Shown here in pieces: positions 24,254-34,837 of a DNA stretch of 64,000 bases. A model generated the notes under the pieces. The model was not told the DNA's origin. It saw only the letters and a list, made by a program, of their open reading frames with translations, and did not search any database. The DNA is from Blakeslea trispora (taxonomy: Eukaryota > Mucoromycota > Mucoromycetes > Mucorales > Choanephoraceae), in NCBI GenBank assembly GCA_025331445.1, contig JAIWNE010000011.1, forward strand, positions 62,001 through 126,000. Direction: 5' to 3'. The position numbers and the translations under genes were made by a program. Within the stretch, counting starts at the first letter, position 1, and each line of letters starts with the position of its first letter.

Positions 24254-26145
24254 TTCTACAGATAAAAAAAAAATAAGAAAAAAATAAGAAAAAAAAAAAA
24301 GAATAACAATAATAACAATAATAAAAAAAAAGGGAAAAAGCAAAAAAAAAAAAGGGAAAAAGCAAAAAAAAAAAAAAAGTTGACACGTACATTTAAATTT
24401 AAGCAACAAAACGATAAAAAGTAAGCAACAACACTTTGATGATTTAATTAGTTACAGTAAGCCAGATGGTAATAATTGGTACAACGTTAAAATGTCTAAT
24501 TCAAGAAACTTAAAACGCCTTTTTTTTATTTTTTCGTTTTGGCTGTATTTCATATTTCGTTCGCCTCTCTCTTGCCTTTTGAAAGAAAAAGAGGATCAAG
24601 GCTATATGTTACTGTAAATGATTCGCTCTAACACAGATAAATAAGGAAGACTGTTTACTTTGGTACCAAGTAAGAGAAAGACAAAGGGGACGAACGAAGT
24701 ATGAAATACGCTTTTTTTTTTGAGGCCATAAAAGACGGTCATATATAGTCTCAAGTAAACTTATTAGCAGAACATGTTAACAAATCCATCTATCCATTAT
24801 CTCACTCTCACTTTTTTTTTGGAGAAAAAAATGTCTTTTCCGGACATTAGCTGAAATCGATTTGACTGAAAGCACAACTGTTGATGCTTCAAATGTTTCC
24901 AAATCGTCATGCTTATTCTTTTACTTTTTTTTTTTTTTTGGTTGAGCAGTTAATTAGCTCTTTGATAGAATGACTCAATGGCAATAGCCCTTCGTTAAGA
25001 TAAGCTAGTTACTGGAAACAGACAATTTGCAATTTGTGCATGTGTGGTATAGCATTTCAGATCGAAATATATATAGAGAGAGAGGACATATTATCACTTT
25101 CATTGAGTTGAGAAAGTCCACTTTTGAATCTATGCTTCCTGGCTGTCATATATTTAAAAGCAACTTTGTGCTGAATAGCTATTGGACAACTACAGAGAAA
25201 GACCTATCACTGTTTGGAAGTGAATCTTTTTGTTGCCTGGGTCATGTCTTTGTGTGTGCGTGCGTGTGTGCGTGTGTGCATGTGTGTGTGTGTGCGTGTG
25301 TGTGCGCATGGGGGGGATTGGAGGAGGGTGTTGCTGATAGCTCTCCTCAATGTGTCATTATAGCGTTTTGCAAATTTGAAGTAGATGCTGTTTACTCACT
25401 GCTTTCGGGCTTCGAACACTGACAGCATAAGCTGTATGCTTCATATAAAGAGCAATAATATTCTCAAAAAATTCTTTGTCTTCTTCTCCTGACAGTGAGC
25501 TGTAGCCTCTTGTTGAGCTATCCTTCCCCTTCCTCTTGTGATCTCTTCTTAGCTTTCTCTCTCTCTGGGTTTGGAGGTATGATATGAGAATATGTTCACT
25601 CAAGTGGTGTTGGAGCTTGCAAACGCATTTTGTTCATAATGGATACGTTGCTCATTATGTACAGTTAAAAACAATAAAGCTTTCTTTTCTTGACTTCTCT
25701 ATACATTTGAAAAAGAAAAAGCATTGAATACAAAGTAAAAAAAAAAAAGAACAAAATCAAAATATAGCTTGTATTCGAGAAAGACAGTCCCGAAGCTAAC
25801 ATCATTTTTCTGTGGTTTGTTTACGTTAAGCCTGCATCCAATTGGCTATTGTCTTCTTGATAAACTTTTTTTTTCCTGCTCAACAGATACTTTTTTTTCT
25901 CTCTCTTTCTTTGTTTTCATTCATTTCTCTTTTATCTCTTTTCTTTTTCACTCGAATTTTATTAACACAAGCAGTGCGCACTATTTTTAAGAGAACAGAG
26001 AAAACACAGAAAAGAAAACGAGAGATTTGGCATTATTCTTCTTCTTTTATAAGTAAATACAAAGTGATATGGTAAAGAAAAAGACAAGCTTTATAGCAGC
26101 AGAAAAATACTAATCCTTTCTGTAAAAAAAAATACGACTACAGCC
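24254..26145. other. Divergent intergenic region with TG/CG microsatellite
   Basis: A (TG/CG)n tract lies at about 25248-25308 followed by a G-run. Poly-A and poly-T runs are frequent. Open frames here are repeat-driven and show no domains. The promoter of the SP-RING gene must lie near its right end. Confidence 0.5.
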
Positions 26146-27066
26146 ATGGTACCGAGTACAGCAAACTCACCAAACGGAGTCACAAGCACTTTTAACCACC
26201 AACTATCAGAAGCAGATAAAGAAATTTATGCCAAAAACAATGTGCGCCTTAAACAGTTGGAAAACGAACTGATGGATTTATCCACCTATGGTGCTGCATG
26301 CGATGAATTGCTTATTTGGCTAAGTGATGTTCGCGCCTATAATATCCTCAACGAAGCAGCCCTTGTCAGTTGTATGAGAGTCATTCGTCAAAAGGCTGCG
26401 GATTATGGCCGTTGGTCAGGTATTCAAATATTAAAAGAAGCCAGCTCACGATGCACCAGTCTATCTGAATCTAGTCAAGGTAAAAAAAAAAAGAAATGAA
26501 GTTATCTTGAGATATTGTTCAACTTTTGTTTTTTCGAAATAGCTGAAATCAAAAAATTATATAATGAATTAAATACAACTGTTTCTACTAGAAGAACCAG
26601 TGAAGATTCTTCTAGACAGACAACACCTGCTTCACCCGCTAGTCATCGATCCAATCCTAAAGTGATACAATCGCCTCAAACAGCACCTGTTGATGTCAAT
26701 GCATTGATACGATCTCTAGTAGAATCGGGCGCCATACCACAGTCGCCTACCTCAATCGCTTCACCTACAGCGTCCCCACAATTTGCAAATCGATTGCATG
26801 CAACGGCAAGTCATACAGCTAGTGTAGTGCAAAACATCAATTATGCCAATGTGCCATCTTCTGCTACAATGCAGCCACCTAAACCAGTAAACTATACCTC
26901 CCCATTGCAACAGGCACAACCTCTGCGGCAAAACTTTCAACAGTTACAATCACAACCACAACAACAGTTGTATATTCAACAGCAACAACAACAGCAGCAA
27001 AAGATACAACAATACATCCAACATCAACAAAAACAGTTTATACAATATCAACAGCAGCAACAACAG

Positions 27067-27125
<59 letters not shown>

Positions 27126-29293
27126 GCAACAACAGCAACAAATTATGCTAAGGCAGCAACAACAGCAACAACAGCAACAACAGCAACAACAGAAGATGCA
27201 ACTCTATATACAACAACAACAGCAGCAGCAGCAAAGGAAAGACACTATGAATCGACGAATAGAATTAATGCGTCAACATAGACAGATGCAGTTCCAACAA
27301 TTGCCACAAGCCATTCAGCCAGTACCCCCACCTCAGACTACGCCCATCAACAATGGTCATTATACCACATCTACACCAGACTATCGATTACCAGTAGATA
27401 AAAATACACAGTCTAATCTGATTGCATCCATCAACTCAAACAATGCAAGCTCCATTAGTCAATTACAAGAACAAGTCTACCAGATCCTCAACTCAAGTAG
27501 TGCCAGCAGTAATCATCTGGCTTCTTTTGCTGCAAACACATTTCATCCACCTACTATCCAAAACACTACAACACAGACAAGCGTGCGTTGTTCGCCTCCT
27601 GTTGCAGCTGCTTCGGTACGTCCTCAACAGGCGATCACTCCTGTAGCTCCCAAACACTCTCCATCTACATATCATAATCACCCCACTGTTTCTACAGCAT
27701 ATAATTCCCCTCCTCCACCACAATCACCAGTTCGTATAACTTCTCACAGCAATGTTGGTGATGCTGCCGTCAATGCGACTGCAACTCCTACTACCCCTGC
27801 CACACCTACTGCACCTATTGCACCAACTACGCCCACTACACCGACTACACCAACTACACCTACTGTGAAAATGATGCCACTTGCGACAAATGGCCCTACT
27901 CCTTACACTGAAATAGCAAGTAGCGAAACTGATCAACAAGAAAATGTAGATGCTATCTTCGTGCCGTCATCTAACGCCATCACACCTTTTCGTCCCGGTC
28001 TAGTAGAAAAACCTGCCGAGCCGGTGATGCCAGAACCTGTCAAGGCATATAATAAAGACGACCCAGCTGATCAGTTCGTTTTTCGTTTCAAATCAAATCA
28101 TGCTGTAAAGCCTTTTCGGTTGGTCCATGATGTGGTTACTACCTACCGACATTTCCATATTGTACCTGAAGACTATAAGCGACTCTATCTTCAAGCAGAC
28201 TCCACTTTGGGTGATACAAATGGTATTTTGCCTTTAACTTATGTTTTTACAGCATGGTATACAGGTACTCAAGAACGCAAATGTGATTGGCCATCTAGTA
28301 TACACGTAGACTTTAACGGTAAAGAGGTCAAATTACATAAGGTAAGATATTACATATCAAAAAGTTGCTTGTTTTTCTTATATTGTAAATTAGAAACAAA
28401 AGGTGCAGTCAGCTACTGGTAGTACTTGGATGGGCAAAGATATGCCATTTGATTTAACACATCGATTACGTGAAGGACAGAACACGCTGCGATTGGGTCA
28501 AAAAGGATGTGCTTGCGTAAGTGAAAAAACAAGGGGAACAAAACACACTAATTACTGAAGATCTATCTAGTCTTATTATTTTAGTGTTCAAATTTATACG
28601 CGTTATTCTGAGAACTACATTCTCGATATTGCCAAAAAGTCTACTTTAAGTATAGCTGAAACAGATAATCTTATTGATGATCTTTTGGGCAAAAATATTA
28701 GAGAAAATGAAGATGAAGATGACATTGTCATTGTTCAACCTTCACTAAAGCTCAGTTTAAGGTGTCCAATTACTATGAAGCGTATGAAACAACCCGTTCG
28801 AGGCAAGAATTGTAGACATATTGACGTAAGTACCAAATAAAAAAGAAAAAAGAGAGAGTATATATAGCCTTTTCAACCCTTTCGTTAGTGTTTTGAGTTA
28901 CATGCCTATCTGCTGATGAACAAGAGTTATGTGCCATCGTGGCGTTGTCCTCATTGTAATCATATTGTTGGACCTGAAGATTTGGCTCGAGATCTAGCTA
29001 TGGAAACACGCCTTAAGGAATTGCGGAAGAATGTAGTAGAGATAGAGTTTACAGCAGATCATAATAGTTATCAGATCATTAAACTAGATGATCCTGATTC
29101 TGATGACTCGGATCAAGAATTAGAAGAAGATGAAGATCAAAACAATAACCAAAGCAACAAAAAGAAAATGGATGATGCAGACAGTTATTCTTTGGTGACA
29201 GCCAAGCGAGCCAAGATGGATGTCAAAGCCTCTGTCAAGCAAACAGTAGAGCCTGCTGTAGAAGTAATTGATCTACTTAGTGATGAAGAGTAA
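26146..29293 (+). CDS. PINIT/SP-RING (MIZ zinc finger) SUMO E3 ligase-like protein with poly-Q
   Basis: Exons 26146-26479, 26543-28341, 28394-28516, about 28585-28825, 28889-29293. Order: a short helical N-terminus, a Ser/Pro/Thr-rich region, long poly-Gln (26962-27234), Thr-Pro repeats (ATPTTP type), a PINIT-like domain (FVFRFKSNHAVKPFRLVHDV to LTHRLREGQNTLRLGQKGCAC), then the SP-RING: LRCPITMKRMKQPVRGKNCRHIDCF and WRCPHCNHIV with the expected Cys/His ligands. The tail is acidic and ends VIDLLSDEE, a SUMO-interacting motif. The combination matches Siz/PIAS/ZMIZ ligases that transfer SUMO in the nucleus. Odd point: after the third intron the frame reads CSNLYALF and hits a stop, while the next frame gives YSENYILDI and is open to the end, so a one-base shift or an unusual junction lies near 28585-28612. 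Confidence 0.85.
26962..27236 (+). repeat. CAA/CAG repeat coding for poly-Gln
   Basis: Interrupted CAA/CAG repeat encoding runs of more than 20 Gln with some Lys, Ile, Met and Tyr codons. The mixed codons suggest a long-standing Gln-rich domain rather than a pure expansion. Confidence 0.9.
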
Positions 29294-29352
29294 AAAAAGT
29301 GCAAACGATGTTATACCCCCCTCTTCCTTCTCTCTTTTTTATATGTTTTATT

Positions 29353-29974
29353 TTAAAGTGTATCAAAATAAGTATCTAGTGTAGGATTAGAAGTGAGTTG
29401 ATTGTCTACAGACACCACAAGTTGATAAGGATAAATAGAGAGTGCACGGTAATCTGTATGTGCAATAGGCTTTGTGTCGTCTTCAACCAAAAATGAAAAA
29501 TCCTTTGACTTAACAGGAGATGAGTAAAAAAAAAAAAAAAAGACGAAAGCCTCATTTTAGTAATAGAAAGCAGTTCTAACTTACTGTTTGAATTAACGTC
29601 TGTTGAATGTGGCGCGTAGTAAATCGAAATAAAATACGAAATCCTTCTTCTAAACTCATGTTAACCGATAAAAGAAAACACATCAACGAGTTGCTTGGTT
29701 TCAATACTCACTGTATAAGATGCCTTGTTTTTTAGACAATGTTGATTCATGAACGAGATTCTCAAGAATGACAGGATAAAGTGCTTCTAACACAAGCTTA
29801 TGTAGTCCATGATCATTATACCAGTCAATCTTGTCTTTGGCTACAAACAAAACGGTTCGCAATGCCTTATTGACACTTGTTAACTTGTATGATAAAAAGA
29901 AAAGAAGGACAGAAAACTATTACAGTGTTTGTTGTGATGGCTAAATGAAGTACAGTTCGACTCTGCTTGATCAT
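29353..29974 (-). CDS. Unrecognised small protein, four exons
   Basis: Exons: 29974-29924, 29883-29712, 29649-29585, 29508-29353; all donors are GT, all acceptors AG, and phases close to 147 residues ending with TAA. It begins MIKQSRTVLHLAITTNTLTS and continues NKALRTVLFVAKDKIDWYND, then LHKLVLEALYPVILENLV, FRILFRFTTRHIQQ and RALSIYPYQLVVSVDNQ. It looks like a compact, mostly helical soluble protein. I do not recognise the family. No ATG-initiated frame above 60 codons covers it, so frame-based gene callers may miss it. It ends about 60 bp from the SP-RING stop, facing it. Confidence 0.6.
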
Positions 29975-30900
29975 TTTTAAAAAAAAATGAAAAGTATGCA
30001 TGATTTCATTTTTTTTTCTGTACGAGGTTAAATTGGCCCTACAGTTAATTCAAATGCTTCAGCCTATGGTAAAATCAAAAAGGTAAATGCCACTTAACAG
30101 ATTTTCACCAAGAAGACTTGAAGGCCTGATATTTCTAATTATGTAGCCTATAGAGCTGCATCTTCTGACAAGAAATGTCTTTGCTTCTCTGTGATTCATA
30201 GTTGAAAAAGAGTGTAGCACTTTTTTTTTTAAAGTGATGGTTGGTGAACTAGATCCTGAATACTTTATTAAGATGTCTGAGCATTCAGAAACCATTAAAA
30301 GGAATTCTTTTGGGCATGCTGATGAATTACTCGGCTGCTCGGCAGTTGAGCTACTTTTTTTAAAAAGAAAATAGTGCAAATGATACTGATACCCAAAAAT
30401 AAGTGGATTAAGATTTTGCTCATCCTAAAGAGCGCTATCTGGATTAAATACAAAGCATCCGGAGAATAGTAGACAATGACACATCTGCTCCGGTTGATGT
30501 AAAGCTTGACTTTCTTACATTGATTTATCGCTTCAAAAGGATGAGATTCAATTAATCATCTTGGAGGGTTTTTAGGATTGTCTATGGCAAGTTCATTAAT
30601 TGCTAAGATTTGTTGCCAGCAATATGATATCCAGCTGCCAAATACTGACGAAGTAAGCACTTACAATGCGTCCTACAAGATCCTCCAACTGCGTGGAGAC
30701 ATATCATGGTGCTCCTTACTGAATAATGTCTGATACTAGTAGCCTTGCTACCTTTTTGAAGCATGTCTTGCAACTTGAAAACCGAGACTCAAACTTGTTG
30801 TCAAAAGACCATCTTTAGGATATCGTAAGGTTGCTTCATCGATGTATATTTTTTATTTTTTGGGCGCACAATCTTTATTTTTTTCTTCTGGAAATGGTAT
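29975..30900. other. Intergenic/degenerate repeat DNA
   Basis: A minus-strand open frame of about 106 codons (30379-30059) has no recognised domain. The right end (30886-30896) holds a GGAAATGG string that matches, in inverted orientation, the terminus of the MITE that starts at 30901. Probably old transposon sequence. Confidence 0.4.
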
Positions 30901-31021
30901 ACACCATTTCCAGAAATAGATGATACACCAAAAGAAAAACATCACATAATAATATACATATTTGTATTATGAAGTGTGCAATCTACCTCTATCAGTGTAA
31001 CATCTATTTCCAGAGATGGTG
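30901..31021. mobile_element. 121-bp MITE with Tc1-type ends, flanked by TA
   Basis: Starts CACCATTTCCAGAAATAGAT and ends with the near-complement ATCTATTTCCAGAGATGGTG; TA lies on both sides. No coding capacity. The ends match the termini of the 1.39-kb Tc1/mariner relic at 56127-57514, which could have been the autonomous partner. Confidence 0.8.
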
Positions 31022-31354
31022 TATACGACACCTAAATCAAGCAAAGAAAAAGGAATAAGGGGATCTTTTATAGGAACAAGAAATTGCAATAGCCGTTATC
31101 GGACCCAAACAAAGCTGGATTTTATATGCTATAGTGAATCAGCGAGTCCCATTTATTTTACTACAAACATGTAAGAATGTCAAGGTATTCATATTACATG
31201 TAATAAACAAACAACCTTGAAAAGTAGCAGCTAACTCCTGTTCATAGATTAGGTTACACGTTTTTTTTTTTTTTTTTTTATTTTTCTATTTCAAAACGAC
31301 TATATTACATATTTACACTTCTATTTAAAAATCATAACAAAGAGAGAGAGAGGC
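31022..31354. other. Short spacer with poly-T
   Basis: Contains a run of 19 T at 31261-31279. No gene; probably the 3' flank of the minus-strand gene at 31355. Confidence 0.5.
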
Positions 31355-31987
31355 TTATGCTTTTTCTCTTTTTAAAGAAGATAGGCTCCGAAACAATCTT
31401 GTTCGTGTTGGCTGCATTTTGTTGTCCAATCGTTTTTGTTGTTCAATTAGCTTATCAGAGAATTTACGCGTTATACTAAGAATCGTGTCACGTTTCCTCA
31501 TCTTTTTTTCCAGGCATTGATGATCGGAACAGACAAACGTCTCCAAGTCACCCATACTTTGAGTCCGATAGAATCTGGACCGAATCAAGCCAAGAGCCCT
31601 CTTCTTGCCAAATGAGCCATCCAACGAAGATCGGTTCTTCTTGTCTGAGTCTACACTTTCATAGCAACCATCACTATCCTCATGGGATACCAAATGAGTT
31701 TCCGTTAATATCGGCATGTCACTGGTGCACTGTGTGAAAGATAATTTATGCTGAGATTCAATGAGAGGAGAAGAATGAGCAGCATGAATTGTAGTGGGTC
31801 GACAGACTAGGCGAAGTGGTGCGCTCCCTTTGTGGGCTTTCCATTTAGTCTGCTTTTGTTGTTCTGCAGGTGTGATTTTATGATATGCAATATAAATAAT
31901 GGAATAAAACCAACACAAGTGTGAATGAACAACAGCAGCGATAGATATGATGCCAATCGCGGTAGACAAATCTCCTTTCCCTTCCAT
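31355..31987 (-). CDS. Unrecognised protein with one N-terminal membrane segment
   Basis: Single exon of 210 codons from ATG at 31987. Residues about 9-34 are hydrophobic (AIGIISIAAVVHSHLCWFYS), fitting one transmembrane helix or signal anchor. The rest is hydrophilic: a Ser/His-rich middle, ESVDSDKKNRSSLDGSFGKK, and a basic C-terminus with IRSRFYRTQSMGDLE and FRSLSSLKREKA. RTQSMGD and RSLSSL look like kinase target contexts. No domain or family is recognised. It may be a tail exposed to the cytosol from a membrane anchor; that is inference from composition. Confidence 0.6.
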   Translation of the reverse strand: MEGKGDLSTAIGIISIAAVVHSHLCWFYSIIYIAYHKITPAEQQKQTKWKAHKGSAPLRLVCRPTTIHAAHSSPLIESQHKLSFTQCTSDMPILTETHLVSHEDSDGCYESVDSDKKNRSSLDGSFGKKRALGLIRSRFYRTQSMGDLETFVCSDHQCLEKKMRKRDTILSITRKFSDKLIEQQKRLDNKMQPTRTRLFRSLSSLKREKA

Positions 31988-33346
31988 TCTAATGTGTTGT
32001 TCAAAAAATAAGTAAAAAAAAAAAAAAAGAGAGATGAAAGAAAAAGGAAACGGATCGACTTTAAATAGTACATTAATTAAGTGCCTTTTTATTTTATCAA
32101 AATTAGTACACTTTACTCCCCGCTACTGAGAATTTAATACTCGGGTTTTGCCCTTTTAATAAAAATGTGCACCATTTGCTTCTATCAATACCTATCAAGA
32201 AGGGAGAATAATCACCACAGGGCAAGCCAATTGGCTCCACTTGATGACTTGATTATCTTGTCGAAGCTATGGACTCATCTTTTGAGGGCATTAACCATTC
32301 TATGCGTTGTTTTTTTTTGATGGTACAAAGGAAATCAATTGGCAACATGATAAGATTCAGAAAAAAAAAAAAAAAGCCAAGAAATACTAAAGCGTACAAA
32401 GCATATTTCGATTAAAGCAAAAAGTCTAGATGGTTGAACTCACACTAGCCAAGTATCTCTTTACTTTTTTTTACATAACATACGAGGTTTGATTGGAAAG
32501 TCTACGTAATATAAAACAAAGTGGGCAAATCAATCAGAGAGAAAATCGAGACCTCATTTGATGAAGAAAAGCAAATCAGTAGAATAAGAAGCCTTTGTGG
32601 CTTCAGAGAGAACAAACGCACTATCCATTTCTGGAATTGTTTCCGGTAAGGCTATAAACTAGAACTTTATTTTCATTTTGTGTGAAATCCATGATCTTGT
32701 TTCATTGAATCAACAAACATTGACAAACAATGATTCAGCATAAAAACATAAAGTACACGGTTATATATTGTATTGCTTTATCGCCTGTATATAAAAAACG
32801 GAAACATTTGCTGAGGCAAGTCAAAAGAAGCTATTACTTGACTTTTACAGTAAAATGCCAAGACAGCCGTTTGATATTTTGATGATCTCGTTGTTGTGGT
32901 GAACTCTTGATTTAGAGAAGAGCTTGTGTATCACTCAATCTTTGTTAGCCAATTGTATTGTGCTTAATACTCGAATGAGCCATCATGGGATAAGTGTTTT
33001 TAAGCAAAGTTCGACATAAAAAACAATGTTAGGATGATTGAGCAGCAATAACAAAAGATGGTAAAATTTAATCCGAGTACATGTCACACACCCAATGACT
33101 CTTCTTGGCAAGTTGTCACTATAGAAAGAAAAAAAGGGGAATGATGCAACTCGAATACTCACAACAAGCTGTACCTTGTTATTAGCAAGTGTCTTCCTCT
33201 CCCCCTTTTCTTTCTCTCTTTACATTTGAAATATGAGCAACATCCGGATGTGTTTATTTTTCTGCTTTAAAAATCAAAAAAGTCATTTTTTTTTTATTAT
33301 TGCTATTATTTTACATAGTATTTGTTTTGTACATAAAGCCTGCTTC
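31988..33346. other. Intergenic stretch
   Basis: At 32484-32502 the string TACGAGGTTTGATTGGAAA resembles the terminus of some mariner/IS630 elements, but no matching opposite end was found. No gene supported. Confidence 0.45.
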
Positions 33347-34629
33347 TTATCCCATACGAATAACACCGGCACTCATCAACTTACGAACATTGGCTGCAAC
33401 TTGAGGGTTCTTCAAATGTTCCTGAGCAGCCTTAGGATCTTCTTGCATCTGTTGAAGAATTTGTTGCATGACAGGATCACCCAAAATTCGCTGAACCTCA
33501 GGATCTTGTGCAGCTCTTCTCAAAGTCTCTTCTTGAGATTCATTAGCGTTGGTACCAGACATGGGGTTCATAGCGGTGTAAGCCTTGGTCAATTGCTGTT
33601 GAATTTCACGGCTGGCCTTACCATCCTTGTCATGTTCTTGAGCCAACTTAAGGGTATCGATAGATTCCTGGTATTCTCTCTTGACCAGTTGAACAGCAGC
33701 CTTACGAATGTAACCACGGACTGAAATCAAATGTGTCAATATTCATCACTTTTCTCTTTCTCTCTCTTTTTCAATAGATGACTTACCAAATGAAGGATCA
33801 AGCTCGATACAACGATCAGCATCCTTTTCTGCTTCATGAATAGCCATCAACTTCAAGTAACAAGCAGCACGGTTAGAGTAAGGTCGAACGTCCTTATCGT
33901 TACGTTTAATGGCTTCAGTGTATTGTTCAACAGCTTCAGGCCTATTGTTGACATGAATTTCTTGGGGTTAAACGAAGAAGGAAAAGAAGTTTTTTTTCTA
34001 AGAAAGGAAATAACTTACCATTTACCGGCCTTAAAGAGAGCATTGCCTTCTTCACGAGCCTTGTCAGCAAGTTCAGGGTTATAATAAGCAGCTTTCTCTT
34101 GTTCCTTCTTGAGCTTCTCAGTATCGCGAAGTTTTTGAAGTGTATCAGGAGTACGATGTTCAGTCAAAGATTTAGAGTAGTACTTGATAGCTTCATCCAA
34201 GTTGTCCAACTTGAGGTTAGCATTACCAATACGTTGAAGAGCTCTATAAGCACACACATACACATCAGCTTACTGGCGCAATTTCTTTCTCTCTTTTTGA
34301 TATTGTTTACCTAGCAATTAACTTGTAATCACATCTTAATTCACGGCCACGTTCAATAGCTTCTTCACACACTTTGATACATTCTTCGAATTTTTCTTGT
34401 TCAAAAAGGACAGCTAAGATTTAATAAAATAAGAGTGAGTTTTGCCATCCATAAAAAAAAGGGGGAGGAAATTCTTACCAGCTTTGTTAGTCAAGAAAGT
34501 AATGTTGGTGTTATCCAATTCATAGGCTTTATCATAATGGGTGAGGGCGGCTTCAAATTCGCGCTTCTTGTAGGCAGCGTTACCGAGGTCCTTTTCAGCC
34601 AAAGCCAATTGCTTGTTATCGTCAGACAT
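33347..34629 (-). CDS. STI1: STI1/HOP co-chaperone, short form without TPR1
   Basis: Exons: 34629-34479, 34413-34311, 34243-34019, 33941-33787, 33720-33347; phases close to 335 residues. It begins directly with TPR2A ([20 protein letters not shown]), then TPR2B ([20 protein letters not shown].., [13 protein letters not shown]), then the DP2 domain ([36 protein letters not shown]). HOP links Hsp70 and Hsp90 and normally has TPR1-DP1 in front (yeast and human about 540-590 residues). Here that half is absent: the ATG follows a short AT-rich leader with no splice acceptor, and a transposon lies 209 bp upstream. Caenorhabditis STI-1 has the same short layout and still binds Hsp90. Confidence 0.93.
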
Positions 34630-34714
34630 GGTGATAAGATTTAAAGAATAAATAGAAAAATAAAATAGAAAATGAGAAAAAATAATAGAGCCCGTTTATA
34701 TTATTCTCGCGACA

Positions 34715-34732
34715 GAGGTTTCTGGAACTCTC
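34715..34732. promoter_or_regulatory. Heat-shock-element-like site upstream of STI1
   Basis: Reads GAG-gt-TTC-tg-GAA-ct-CTC: alternating 5-bp units with a perfect TTCnnGAA core and two near-perfect flanking units, about 90-100 bp upstream of the STI1 ATG. HSF control of STI1 is known in yeast. Confidence 0.5.
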
Positions 34733-34754
34733 GATATGTGACTTGTAGACCATT

Positions 34755-34762
34755 TTCGGGAA
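34755..34762. promoter_or_regulatory. Second TTCnnGAA heat-shock-type core
   Basis: TTCGGGAA lies about 35 bp from the first site, between it and the transposon. Alone it is a minimal core; together they support heat-regulated STI1. Confidence 0.35.
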
Positions 34763-34837
34763 CTGATTTGCTCACAAATGAAATTTTTGAAATACGCGTA
34801 CTGCATATCGTTTCTCATCAAAACATCAAAACATATA

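Noticed and set aside
25027..25422. 131-codon plus-strand frame
   Set aside because: Runs through a TG/CG microsatellite giving Cys/Val repeats; no domain and no conserved start.
26950..27141. Antisense poly-Leu frame
   Set aside because: It is the reverse strand of the CAG/CAA repeat inside the SP-RING gene.
32484..32502. Mariner-like terminus TACGAGGTTTGATTGG
   Set aside because: No complementary end, no target duplication and no transposase remains were found nearby.
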